Source: Fragum whitleyi (Eukaryota > Mollusca > Bivalvia > Cardiida > Cardiidae). From it: 64,000 nt of DNA. This document shows positions 22,700 to 34,049 of the stretch, one piece after another. Below the pieces are notes generated by a model. The model was given only the letters and a program-made list of their open reading frames with translations. It did no database searches and was not told the origin of the DNA. Position 1 is the stretch's first letter. Each line of letters starts with the position of its first letter. The DNA lies in NCBI GenBank assembly GCA_948146395.1, contig OX411557.1, forward strand, positions 33,272,077 through 33,336,076. Direction: 5' to 3'. Position numbers and translations under genes: made by a program.

Positions 22700-24961
22700 T
22701 ACCGGTGTAACAGTGTAACGTGTCCCCCTGGGTAACGTGTCCCCGGGGACAGGTTACCCCGGGGTAACATGTCCCCCCCTGGGGTAACCTGTCCCCCCCC
22801 ATGGAAAACATTATTTCTTATCAAAATTTTAATTTTTCATTCATGCTATTTTGTATATCTCTAAATCAATTTAAAAAAAGACATATAAAAAGTATATCTG
22901 TAATTTTTGAGTGGTTTTCAATTACTCAAACCAAAAAATAATTTACTAACTATGATTTTCTTATCAAATCAATTTTCCTTTTTTTTTTATTTTTTATTAT
23001 TATAGTAATCAATCTTGGTATGTTATGCAAATATTTGAAAGTTTAATGAAAAAAATATAAAAACAAGAGCTGTCACTGTAAGATGACAATGCCCCCGACA
23101 CCGCTTTGATAGTAATAAGGAAGTTATGGCCAATGTTAAAGTTTTTGGACGGAATGACGGACGGACGGACGGACAGACGGACGGACAGACGGACGGACAG
23201 ACGGACGGACGGACAAGTCAAATTTATGATGCCTCCCTATCGGGGGCATAAAAAAATCTTTAGTGGGGGGGACATGTTACCCCGGGGTAACCTGTCCCCC
23301 TATTCAAAATGCTTTTATCCATTTGATTTCACCTTCCAGTCATTCATTTTTCTTAAGAAATTATCATAATATTTCATTCATTTTTTTTTAAAAAATGGTG
23401 CTTTTTTAAAAGAAAAATCTTAGCGCTTGCATGCTTTAATTTTTTGCAATATTACTTTTGCAATATCTAGATTTTTTCCAAGTCTAGGGTAATATGTCCC
23501 CGGGGGACAGGTTACCCCGTGTTAACCTATCCCCCTATTCCAAATACTTTTAAGAAACCTTGGAAACCTAACCCCCAAACAATTTGAAATATTATCAAAT
23601 AATTGAAAACATATGGGTTTATTTTTGCATATATCATTGCTGACAGCATTTTTGGGGGTGGGACAGGTTACCCAGGTCTGGGTTACGTGTCCCCGGGGAC
23701 AGGTTACCCCAGCTTGGGTAACCTGTCCCACCCCCCAAATACATACACATACACTCTCAATGAACTTTCTAATAAGTGAATATTTTTTGTAGTAAGAACA
23801 GTTGTGATATAATTAAGGTTATGAATAAAACTTTCATAGAAAAGAAAAAGTTTTTGTAAACTTTTGTGAAAATTCCTGGTTAACATGCTAGCAATGTTCT
23901 CCCAGTCTGGGGTAACTTTTTTTTAGAGACAAGAAACCACAGATTGGAAAATCTTACATTTACCCAAAACAATTTAGAATAAATAAGAAAAAGAAAATAT
24001 TTTGGTAAATTTGTGTACAGACCATTGTTGACAACCTTTTTAGAGGTGGGACAGGTTACCCAGGCCTGGGTAACATGTCCCCGGGGACAGGTTACCCCAG
24101 CTTGGGTAACCTGTTTCCCCCCCCCCCCCCCCCCCCCCCGACATACACATACACTCACAATAAATTTTCTGATAAGTGAATAACTAATTTTTATAACAGT
24201 TTTGATATAAATGAGACTATCAAACAGTTTTCAAATAAAAAAAAATGTATTTGCAAGTTTTTTTTAATAAATCCTCATTAACAACCTTTTTTGTGTTTTC
24301 ACTGGGTTAACAGGCCTGGGTAACATGTTTCAGAGACAAGTGACCATAGCCTTAGAAACCTTACCCCCAAACAATTTGAAATATTATCAAATAATTGAAA
24401 ACATATGGGTTTATTATTGCATATATCATTGCTGACAGCATTTTTGAGGGTGGGACAGGTTACCCAGGCCTGGGTAACATGTCCCCGGGGACAGGTTACC
24501 CCAGCTTGGGTAACCTGTCCCACCCCCCAATTCACACCAAGAAAAAATACATGCTTTGAATAATTTTTCTAAAGACAAGATCATTCATAGATATGTTCAT
24601 AGTCATGATGACATTTAACAATTATTTTTCTAAAAAAAAAAAAAAAGTTTAATTGTTATAATACTTATCATGGAAAATATAAAAATCCTTCAAAACTTAA
24701 ACAGTTCGCAAAACAGATCAAAATTACATACAGATCAAAGAAAGAGACTTGTAACGCATGGAATAAAAATATCTTGGTAAAAGAAATGTGACTAAATATT
24801 GGTTTATAATATCTGTAGGGGGGGGGACAGGTTACCCCAGGGGGGGACAGGTTACCCCGGCTGATTTCTAGGGTAACGTGTCCCCGGGGACAGGTTACCC
24901 CGGGGTAACCTGTCCCCGGGGACACGTTACCCAGGGGACAGGTTACCCTAGGACACCGGTA
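22700..24961. mobile_element. Composite palindromic (foldback-like) element with GGTAACCTGTCCCC modules
   Basis: Both ends carry TACCGGTGT (inverted at the right end), and each end is a cluster of GC-rich palindromes of the type TAACGTGTCCCCGGGGACAG plus GTTACCCCGGGGTAAC. The interior holds further palindromes near 23265, 23490, 23665, 24050 and 24445, embedded in a roughly 400-bp tandem duplication (23520-23735 and 24340-24525 nearly identical; 23930-24140 more diverged). Several reverse frames reading GVTCPRGHVTQAWVTCP are simply the translated repeat. A Helentron-like copy is nested at 23062-23251. The transposon label is inference from the inverted ends. Confidence 0.65.
23062..23251 (-). 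mobile_element. Helentron-like family 2, short copy b
   Basis: Same ends and almost the same internal deletion as copy a (19678-19861), with a longer GGACGGACAGAC-type tract. It lies between two palindrome clusters. Confidence 0.85.
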
Positions 24962-25690
24962 ACAATCTGTACACATAAAAGATAATTTAATACTTGTCCA
25001 AATAAGAAGTGAAAATATTAATATTGAGAAACATGGTTTTTATTAATAAAATCCAGCATTTTCTTCACTAAAACCATGTTTTCTGATCGCGCTAACATGG
25101 AATAGTATATCTTTTTGATCATAATAGTACAATTCCAGATTTGTCAAGTGGCAAATATGGATGATCATTAAATCATAAAATAATCAGCTTATTTTAGCTG
25201 CAGTCAGGGTGTTTTAAGATTCATTAAGTAACAAAAGGAGGAGCGAATTTATCCACATTTCATTATAGATCTTTGATCTGGTCAATCATGGAATTGATTC
25301 GAAAATGGGTACAAATGAAAAATATTTGTTAAAAAGGTATAATACTAATTCTACCTTCACAGTTTGAAATTTTCCCGCTGAAAATCCTCGATAGCCTCAG
25401 TGTTTCGTATCATGTGTTTGTGACCTGACAAAGCGTTCCCTTATAATGACTCAATTTGATGCTTTTAAAAACTAGCTTTGAATTCAATTGTTGTTGATGT
25501 TTATGTCGATCTATACGAATTAAAGGAAAGTAAATACCAAAGCAAATAATTAACATTACCGGGTACGAAGCCTATGTCCTTTCACATGCCCAAAACAAAG
25601 AATAATGTCCGTCGTTCAGGATGGCCAAACTATGTTACCCGCTTTGCACGTGCACATGCCATGAGTGCTGGGCTGGGACATTCGCTATAA
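24962..25690. other. Unassigned spacer
   Basis: No gene recognised. A short inverted AACATGGTTTTTATTAATAAA.../AAACCATGTTTT pair lies at about 25031-25082. Confidence 0.5.
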
Positions 25691-26128
25691 CGGAAATGCC
25701 CGAGTGATGTTCCGGTTGGCATGACGTAATCCGGGGAGTTCCGACCGTGACCGATCCATGCGCATATGGAGACCCTTTTTACTGGGGAGGGAAAACCGAT
25801 TGAAAATGTTTCAAAAATCAATATAATGCTCGCAAAGGGCGAGTAAAATATCGCAACTAGAGTCTTCACAAAACTGTAGTTACGGCATTTTGCTTGTCAA
25901 TTTATCGGAAATGCCCGAGTGATGTTCCGATTGGCATGACGTAATCCAGGGAATTCCGACGGTGACCGATCCATGCGCATATCGATACCCTTTTTACTGG
26001 GGAGGGAAAACCGATTGAAAATGTTTCAAAAATCAATAATATGCTCGCAAAGGGCGAGTAAAATATCACAACTAGAGTCTTGACAAAACTGTAGTTACGG
26101 CATTTTGCTAGTCAATTTATCGGAATGG
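25691..26128. repeat. 215-bp tandem duplication
   Basis: Two units begin CGGAAATGCCCGAGTGATGT at 25691 and 25906, and a third starts at 26121 but stops after eight bases. The units are about 95 percent alike by eye. They contain TGACGTAATCC and CCATGCGCATAT and are more CpG-rich than the surroundings. A 30-base piece of the unit start recurs at 28534-28563, so the unit is a dispersed repeat. Confidence 0.9.
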
Positions 26129-26844
26129 TTCGAAGCGAGCGTCAGTGTACGTGCACTGTGAGCACATTCTATTTTTTGAAAGCAGACATAACTTCATTTC
26201 CTTGCGTAGTTCTCGAAATCCCGAAGCCGTTCACCAATTGTAATCAAGTCGTGGTAAAATGTGGTCCGAATTTTACTCAGACTCAAAATAGCTACGCGAC
26301 ATGCACTCCGCCGGGGATAGAGACTGAATTTATCGTTATTGAGTAATAAAATATTGTACACAAAATCTAATCTTTTGTTCAGTCGGCGAAGAAAACATCG
26401 AAACTGCAGCTATGTTCAAGCACAGACCTTAAATACTATGTATATTGAGAGTCCTTGGTTCAAGCTAGTGTTGCTCGGTCCGCGAAGAAAACAAGAAAAT
26501 AACTTGGTTGGCCACAGAAAAAATCTTGGATCTGCGCAGGTACAGCTTTGGAATGTATTAGGTGAAATAATATCAGATCGACCGACAGTAAAGAAATCTG
26601 CTGAAAAAGTTCAAGATGTTAAATAATCAACATTTACTTACTATAATAAAGCATATTGGTCCACGTTCAAATTGAAAGTGGCCACCTAATCCCCTGGTTG
26701 GGCTTATATAGTCCGCTCAACGTCACTCACATAATCCCCTTTTCGTCGCCCAAGGGGTATATTGTCCTTTATCCTACTTTCCTTGAAAAGACCTTTATTC
26801 TATTTTGAACTAAATTTGTGTGTACATGTATGCTCACGAGCAGT
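26129..26844. other. Unassigned, two weak open frames
   Basis: Frames of 73 and 95 codons (26125-26346, 26339-26626) overlap by 8 bases but show no recognisable domain. They begin inside the preceding duplication, so I do not call them genes. GCGAAGAAAACA recurs twice (26385, 26480). Confidence 0.45.
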
Positions 26845-27118
26845 GAACATGGGCGTATCTAGGGCTTTGAAATTTATACGCACTCAGAAGACGACAACCA
26901 AAGAATATATAGGATAGATGCGATACTAGGACTGACAAATGATGCATGTCGTCTGTCCGCGGCGCTCCCTTTGCGGTATGATTTGAGCTTTGGTGAATAA
27001 TCAAAACATCGAAACTACAGCTTGAATAACCTGTAGTTTCGATAATTTGATCATTCATCAACGATATCTTTCAACAGAAGATTATTTATTTTACGCACTT
27101 GCGTAAATTGCGTAAAGG
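26845..27118 (+). mobile_element. Hairpin MITE (CTACAGCTT family), copy 3
   Basis: It starts GGGCGTATCTAGGGCTTTGA, where GCGTA...TACGC forms a 5' hairpin. The long central hairpin spans about 26995-27055 (ATCGAAACTACAG and CTGTAGTTTCGAT arms) and the 3' end is TTACGCACTTGCGTAA. It is the best preserved copy. Confidence 0.82.
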
Positions 27119-27556
27119 ATAATGTTTTTCAAAATTATAAACGGCCATGTTGCTATTAATCTACCATCATACTTTGAGAGACCCATCAGATTCACTCGTC
27201 ACATGCACCCCCATGCTTATAGACAAATACATACTACTGCCGCCTATTACCAAAACTCCTTCTACCCAGCCTCCATTGTAATATGGAACAGACTCCCTCC
27301 CTACCTTGTATTACTGAATGATCTCAACTCCTTCAAAAAAGGAGTTTGTGACATCAACCACTCGATACCATAAGTAAAATACGCTGTTTTTAACCTCTTT
27401 TAACTTTCACCCCTGCACTAACACTTCTTTTTACCCTTTTACCTATTCCACTCTCACACTTTTATCTTCTTCTTACTTTTACCCCAGCACCGACAGCGCA
27501 ACTGCACGTAATACTCAGAAGAGGGTGATGCAGTATGGAAAGATAGATAGATAGAC
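27119..27556 (+). pseudogene. LINE 3'-end fragment with (GATA)n tail
   Basis: The 83-codon frame at 27122-27373 reads as the extreme C-terminus of a LINE RT protein (TRHMHPHAYRQI, ASIVIWNRLPPYLV, NSFKKGV). A pyrimidine-rich 3' UTR and TGCAGTATGGAAAGATAGAT follow, ending in a short GATA run at about 27541-27556. Everything upstream was lost by 5' truncation. Confidence 0.8.
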
Positions 27557-27729
27557 GGGAGTTACACCCTTGGTGAAAACGCACCGCCTGATTTTTCCCG
27601 AATATGTATTATATGTGCCAAAACTTCATCCATGAATATTGCCAATCTAAATAAATTTGTAATGGAGCATTTACTACACAATAAAGTAGAGGTAAGCCCA
27701 GAAACGGCTGAAGGTTTTTAAACGGTTTT

Positions 27730-28150
27730 TTTTGGGGGGGTGGGGGGGGGGGAGGGGGGGGGCGACTTTTCCACTGTTTGTTAAAATTAATTAAAGGCAT
27801 TTATGTAAGGTAACGAAATAACCTGGTTTGGGAGATTGTTCCAAGAGTCTACTTCTCTTATGCCAAAACTATTTTTCTTTTCTTAGTACGGTGCTTGATT
27901 GTCGTTTAAACAGCCGAGTTTCAGCTGTTTCCTCCGGTCCTTTTGGTAATTTGTTAATTGTAGAACATTATTGTTTGCTGTTTTGTCATATTCACGAAGA
28001 ATCTTGTAGACTTGAATTATGTCGGTTCTTTGACATATGTACTTAAGAGATGGTAAACCTAGATGCAGTTGTGGTTCTTTGTAACTTAGGTTGCAGAGAT
28101 ACAGCAAATGTTCAGTCATGCTGTACAACATTCGGAACACCACTCGGCCA
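27730..28150 (-). pseudogene. LINE C-terminal fragment, frameshifted
   Basis: Two - strand frames carry typical LINE C-terminal motifs: HLGLPSLKYICQRTDIIQVY and KILREYDK in one, and REVDSWNNLPNQVISLP downstream in another (about 27800-27880). A frameshift separates them. A run of G (27734-27770) lies at its 3' side. It is a different LINE family from the fragment at 27119. Confidence 0.78.
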
Positions 28151-28650
28151 ATCTCACGATCAACCTCGGATGTACATAGACGGACCAATTTTAAAAATGA
28201 CGGGAAAACCTTGGAAAAACTCGATGACGTCAGTTACAATGGCGTTAGCCCTCGAAACTGTGAGTGAAAACATTCGACGTCGCCAACGCTACTCGTTAAG
28301 TCACTGACATGAAAACATCGTATTCTAATAAAAATATCTTTAGATTCTCTGGAAAAATCTCATTTTTTGAGAATGATTCGTCATTCTCTAATTAAGATTT
28401 TTCAGTCGTTATTTACTGAAAAAGATATAAATCTACAGTGCTAGTTTTTCTTACACTGTTTCCGCCTAACAAAATGCACGATTTGGTTACATACCCATCC
28501 GCCTTACATACATCCGAGGTCTGTTGCAGTTTACGGAAATGGCCGAGTGATGTTCCGAATGGCTGTACAAAAAGCTTTGGCAGAATCTGCGGCGGATCAA
28601 GGAATTCTGTTAAGGGGGTTTGAACATAAAAACTTGTGGGTTCGCTTTCC
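28151..28650. other. Unassigned, contains repeat scraps
   Basis: CGGAAATGGCCGAGTGATGT at 28534 repeats the start of the 215-bp unit at 25691. A CAGTCGTTATTTACTG-like palindrome lies near 28405. No gene. Confidence 0.5.
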
Positions 28651-28910
28651 TAGTCACATGCGTAACTAGGATTTTGAAGTTTATACGCACCCAGAAGGCG
28701 ATCAACTTGACATTGAATATACAGGACATCAAAGGCGATATGTGGACTGGGACAAAAGATTACTATCCTCCGTCCGCTTCCCCCTTTTTTATAATTTCAG
28801 CGATGGCGGATAATCGAAACATCGTAACTACAGCTTGAATAAGCTGTAGTTTGGATGTTATGATCATTCATCAACATTTTCGAAAGAGGATTTGCCATTG
28901 TTACACAATT
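28651..28910 (+). mobile_element. Hairpin MITE (CTACAGCTT family), copy 4
   Basis: GCGTAACTAGGATTTTGAAG, ACCCAGAAGGCGATCAA and a perfect 11-bp stem AACTACAGCTT/AAGCTGTAGTT with loop GAAT (28827-28852). Confidence 0.82.
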
Positions 28911-29100
28911 TTAACCCTTATTCTGCTGAATATACAAATTGATAATATAATTTCCCTAATTTAGACATCATCTAGATTACGTCAAAAATTTTCGAACAAA
29001 AATCAAATATTTGACAGGCAGTATATGCTTAGGTCAGACTGCATAACTGTGCAGGCTGATCTTAGTCTATACCGTCTGTCAAAGCTATTTTCACAAAAGG
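28911..29100 (+). mobile_element. MITE, TTAACCCTT family, right end lost
   Basis: Starts TTAACCCTTATTCTGCTGAA and carries ACTGTGCAGGCTGATCTTAG and TCTATACCGTCTG, the conserved interior of this family. It directly abuts the preceding hairpin MITE. No inverted right end is visible. Confidence 0.7.
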
Positions 29101-29847
29101 TCGGAATATATAGCGAATAGTCGAAGAAGGATTCATTAAAATTCTACATTATGAAATAATTAGGCTTCACTGGTAGGGAGTTCGTTTGAACCCCCCCCCC
29201 CCACCGAACCCCCTCTGGATCCGCCACTGTAGAAAACCATAGATTAAGATCGGCTTACACAGATTTACAGTCTAATCTTAACTTACACTGTGTTCTGTCT
29301 TCTAAATAATGAATGATTCAATCATAGTTTTGCCTTCTTTCAAAATTAGAGCATTCTGATTGACTGAACTTGAAAATTGATTTTGTCAATTCGGAAAATA
29401 ATTTAAGTACCGTGATAGTGATTTTACTTCCACAGAAAAGTTGTCCCATGAAAAAATGATCTTACCGTATGGATTCATCTTTAAACTTCTATATTTTGTG
29501 CTTCATGGTATTGAAATTTAAGATATGAAGTGAGCATTTGTTGTTTCCGTGGGGGTACGAAACTAAAAATACGTTTATTAAGCGGTCCCTGGTAGGATTC
29601 AGCTTCGCGGACTCATACAATGTGTTGAGGTTTTCAATTCCATACCTTCATGATATCATAAACTTCCGTCATCTCTTAATTAATCAAGTAGTAAAAATGT
29701 TACTGTGGTCACATAGACAGGTTGCAAAATCCAAAACTGAATATGAAATCGTATGAACAAAACTTTTAATTCAGAGAGATAAAGGTTAAAGTAATTCCAG
29801 TGACATAATGGCGATGACTGCTACCTCTCCTGTATATATACACACAT
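29101..29847. other. Unassigned spacer with repeat scraps
   Basis: A poly-C run (29191-29202) next to CTGGATCCGCCACTG looks like a transposon end. No gene. Confidence 0.45.
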
Positions 29848-30050
29848 CATAGGCGTTACTAGGGTTTTGAAATTTTTACGCACTCAGAGGGCGACCACGA
29901 AGGAAGGTAAAAGGAGAACTGTGACAAATGAATGCATTCGTTTGCCGCTTTAATATGCTGTAGTTTAGATGTTATTATCATTCACCGACGATATTTTTCG
30001 GAAAGAGTTTTTTTTATCATTTACGCACTTGCCGCGGTAAATTGCGTCAG
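29848..30050 (+). mobile_element. Hairpin MITE (CTACAGCTT family), copy 5, shortened
   Basis: AGGCGTTACTAGGGTTTTGA and CACTCAGAGGGCGACCA at the left, TTTACGCACTTGCCGCGGTA at the right. The left arm of the central hairpin is deleted; only ATGCTGTAGTTTAGATG remains. Confidence 0.75.
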
Positions 30051-30100
30051 TATTGGAACGGCTGCGCCCTTGTACATGTAATGCAATGTTTAACTGCATT

Positions 30101-30186
30101 GTCAGCCCGACTAGCTCAGTCGGTAGAGCACCAGATTTCAAAACAACTGAAGGTCGATCGCGTGGGTTCGATTCCCGTGCTGACTC
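30101..30186 (+). mobile_element. tRNA-like head of SINE family 3
   Basis: GTCAGCC at the start pairs with GCTGAC at the end. The A box is CTAGCTCAGTCGGTAGAGCA and the B box GGTTCGATTCC. The region between D arm and T arm is too long and unpaired for a normal tRNA. The head matches the SINE at 43649-43870 along its whole length, so it is a SINE head or tRNA-derived pseudogene, not a functional tRNA. Confidence 0.75.
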
Positions 30187-31449
30187 ACACAGTGAACAAT
30201 TACTAAAGCCTGAAATAGATGCCATTTCCCCTCGTATTTTATTAGCATCAGTAATACATGAAACAGGGTTGGCCTAAAATACGAAATGGACCACCAAGCA
30301 CGAAATGGGGCGAAATGGACCTTCTGTCGGCGAAATGGAAATTTATCATACCTTAATTGTCAATATTCTGATATTGTAAAGTTAAAATACCATCATATAG
30401 GAATCTAATGAATGTTTTAATATAATTTTACAAGGTAGTATTGTAATCAGTGATGATACTCGGAGAAACGTCACCTCCACGATGAATAGGTAGCTGTCAC
30501 AGATTAGCATTAGTGCAGTATCTTAAACACACAATACCTTCTTATGATAGTTCGTCATTTGGGATCAGATTGGTATGAAATTAGTACTTATCCAAAGGAT
30601 GAAGCAATACAGAAATTGTGTTAATTTGTAAGTCGAGTATTTGAAATTGTGCTGACTTTCAACGACAGTTGTCATTACCGTTACGTCATATTGACGTCGT
30701 TACTGAGCGCCGGTACCAAATAATTCCATGTTTTAGAATGGTTGCTATAGGTGACCAACTAGTTTGATTGCATGCAAATTTACATGATAAACAGACAAAT
30801 GCCGCAATTTGATAACAGTAATTTTCTTTTCGAAATCTGCACAATCAAAATTTATGTAAGGAATGTCTACGTTATTTTTGATTCACCCTCGTGTTTGCCC
30901 ACTGTAACAGTTCTCGATGGGTGATTTTATTCCCTTAGTAGAAAAGCCGCCCCCTTATCGGAAAAAAATGTATCTGATCCCACCAGTATAGAGGTGTATA
31001 AAGCCTGAGTCGTTGACTGGTTCATCCCACGAGGACTGTTATGACGGACAAATACCTCTTTACGAAAACATGCTAAGGATTCGCAATGAAAACCGACACG
31101 GATTCTGTACTTACGAAAAACATAAAAGATACGCCTTTCAAAAGAATATTATGAACCTTCATCTATATGACGCATCTATATGACAAAAAAAGGAACTTAT
31201 TTACATATTAACATTTGAATAAATCGTTTTTTTTTTCTAATATCACAACTTGAAATAAAAAAAAAATCGAGAAAATATAAAACGATATGTGTTGCGGCGA
31301 ATGACAGAGAGTGTTACAGCATAGTTTCTACATCACTGATAAAGGTTACATATTCTTTTGGAATATATATTTTTGTCCGATTCAGTTGAATTAGGTTTAT
31401 CAGCTATTTTAGCTATGACTTATTTCCCGCCCGTCTGATAACTTTCTTT
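30187..31449. other. Unassigned spacer
   Basis: ACGAAATGG recurs several times at 30280-30350 as a short degenerate direct repeat. No gene is supported. Confidence 0.5.
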
Positions 31450-31890
31450 TATTTTCGCAATAGAGTGCACTTAAGTCCATCATTTTCAACCGATTTATTT
31501 AAAAATTTCACGTAATGATTATACCAACATCAAAATCTATTCCTTCGAAAATAGATCCGTCAAACATCACGCAAAAAGGGGCCTTAAGGAAATGTTATAA
31601 CAATTTACTCGTAATGGCATAATATTCTACAGTTTTCATCCGATCAGATTCAAACTTTCACAGAATGATTATGCAAACATAAGTATCGTTCTTATCGAAG
31701 ATGGGTCAGGTCCGTCAAGTACCACAGGAAAGGTGGCATTGAAATATGATAAAAATATCCTCTTTATCATATTTAAGTGCACAGTTTTCGTCCATTTTGC
31801 TTCATACTTTTACAAAATGGTTGAACTAACATTCATTTATTAGAACATTGATCCATGTTCAATGATGGAGTAAGGTTTAAGGCTAAAACA
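31450..31890. repeat. Worn tandem repeat, about 170-bp unit, three copies
   Basis: Repeated order: TACAGTTTTCATCCGAT-like, TCACAGAATGATTATGCAAA, GATCCGTCAAACATCACG-like, GGGGCCTTAAGGAAATG-like (31465, 31625, 31785). It resembles the internal satellites of the Helentron-like elements but no element ends are seen. Confidence 0.6.
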
Positions 31891-31939
31891 TAAACATTTG
31901 TCACATTTTATTCAAGATTAGAAATGATCACTACCTTAA

Positions 31940-32700
31940 AGGTATCAGTGACGAGTGTGTCCACCATGACTAGCAATCACAGCCTGCAGTCTGCGTCTCA
32001 TTGAGCCACACAGGTTACGCATAAGGTACCCCGGGATGCGAGCCCACTCCTGATGAAGAACGTCAATCAGCTGTTGCACCGTTTGAGGTTGTGGCTGAAG
32101 TTGACGTTAACGACGTCATTTTATATCCCACATGTGCTCGATTGGATTGCAGTCCAGTGAGTTGGCTGGCCATGGTAGAACGTCAATTTAATGGTTTGGA
32201 GGAAGTTTGCGGTGATACGCGCCGTGTGTGGACGTGCATTATCATGCATAAGAGTGAGTCCATGTTGTCGGCGAAACAGTGGTTGGACAACAGGCTGTAA
32301 AATTTGCTTTATGTACCCCCTGGAATTCAAATTGCCTTGAACAACAACCAGGTCCGTTTTGAATGCATGGTTAATGGCGGCCCGCACCATAACCCCGCCA
32401 CCTCCGAAGCGGTTATGCTCTAAAACACGAAACGCACGTAACGTTCATTTAGACGTCGATATATCCGAACGCGTCCGTCGGCATGTGAAAGATTGAACCT
32501 TGACTCGTCACTGAACACAACTGTCCTCCATCGCCGACCGAGATTATTTTGAGCCTACACGCGACGTTGTTGGTGATGACGTTGTGAAAGTATCATACTA
32601 GATAAGGCCTTCTGCACACAATCTCACGTTCACGTAAACAGCGTCCAACTGTGTTTGCACTTATATTCCTACCGCGATTAAACACGAGTTTGTGAAGAAA
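31940..32700 (-). pseudogene. Tc1-type transposase, inactivated
   Basis: On the - strand, fragments of a Tc1/mariner transposase follow each other. VMVRAAINHAFKTDLVVVQ and a second catalytic-aspartate motif, MHDNARPHTA, are in one frame (32121-32390). After a frameshift near 32185, PWPANSLDCNPIEHMWD, with the third acidic residue, follows. A final shift then leads to QLIDVLHQEWARIPGYLMRN and a terminal stop near 31945. The N-terminal DNA-binding half is unreadable. A cut-and-paste enzyme once, now dead by at least two frameshifts. I could not find its terminal inverted repeats. Confidence 0.9.
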
Positions 32701-34049
32701 TTTTGCGATAGCAGGATATGAAGAGTTAAGGCTATAATTCAAATTTATAGATAAAATTATTTTCATTTGCTTTGAGAAAAAAAGTGATTCAAAATTTTGG
32801 TGAGGCCTTTTTTATGACAGTCAGTATAAAAGCAATAGATCTAGTTATGTGTGTGTGTTTTCCAATAAAAACATGAAACGATTTGAAGTTATGAAAAGTT
32901 TTGAATGATTCTTTTTAATATCCGGAGCGTTTTGAACGAGTTGCTTAAGTGGTACATATATGTTATGAATGGAGCTCTGAGCGAACAATTTAGTTTGGTT
33001 ATATTGGGATTGGGGGCATTAATATGGAGCGATATTCAGATTTTTTAAAAAAAATCATTGAACAGTTCAACGCGTGTAAATTGGGTTAAATTGATAGAAC
33101 TTCGAATCAGGGCAGGTCGCTGGCATTTTCTAAATTTAAATTCTGTATCTGTAAATAATCAAAGCACTGAAAGTACTGAAGGTGGACGTTTCTGTTGGCC
33201 TTGTGGTAAAATATTGGGACGAATAAGGAAACTGTCCGTGTAAATATCAAACCTCTTTTTTCATATGAATTGTTTACTTCATGAGAAATAAAAAATATAC
33301 ACTAAGTTTAAAAGTAACTTAGTATGTGCTTTGTTTTAATAACACCAATATGACAAAAAAAACAACTATATTTATAAGGAAAAAATGAAATTTCGCAAAT
33401 ACAGCTGCGTCTTCAAGGTTAATGATATTGTAATGCCCCATTTTCTGGCTCTACAAAACGACGACTAGGGACGGGTCATTCCGTGGACACGGGAATCAAA
33501 TTGGAAGACTGCGGCCTGGGTCAAACTAAGGATCCAAAATGAAAGGAATCGCCAGGGACCTCTGGGCACTAGATCCCTACACGACGGGTTATCCGTGTCA
33601 GGAGCAAGGGAGAATGGGTCTAGCGACCTCCAGACGCACACATCACCAAGACCATGTTAAGTTTGGAAATGTAAAAGAGGACTATAAGCCAGTCCTTTCG
33701 GTGTAATCACGTTTTAATAACGAACAACTGACAATTTCTAGGTAAAATAGCTAAATCTAGAACGATACATAAAGTCAGTGTCCATTTTCAGATTCTGTTT
33801 AACTGAGCCGAAGCCCAGAGAAATTTCAGAAGTGAAGTGAGGTGACGAATCTTCACGGCACCGGTATTTATAGTCGCGCCAGGTCGGATTGCGGTAATGT
33901 GCGCGTGCAGCAGTCGGAATCCTAACCGTGAGGATTTCGGATGCTATTCGTGAGGAAAACTTGATGTTCGGACGTTTCCGTGTGAGGAGTCATTCCTCAC
34001 GGTTCTAGGCCGAGAGGAATCCTCATGAGTAAAATTCTCATGAGTAACT
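32701..34049. other. Unassigned, CpG-richer stretch at 33420-34030
   Basis: No gene. At 33926-34003 AACCGTGAGGA and TCCTCACGGTT form inverted arms around two more GTGAGGA motifs, and a further pair, GAGGAATCCTC, follows at about 34014-34024. The stretch could be an LTR or promoter remnant of an element upstream of the LINE fragment; evidence is thin. Confidence 0.45.

Noticed and set aside
22584..24976. Several - strand frames repeating TCPRGHVTQ
   Set aside because: Translated GC-rich palindromic repeat; frames break between units and no start or splice logic is seen.
26125..26626. Small gene of 73 plus 95 codons overlapping by 8 bases
   Set aside because: The start lies in a duplicated repeat unit; no homology; overlap style has no meaning in an animal gene.
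30101..30186. Functional tRNA gene
   Set aside because: A and B boxes are present, but the anticodon region is too long and unpaired, and the whole head matches a SINE at 43649.
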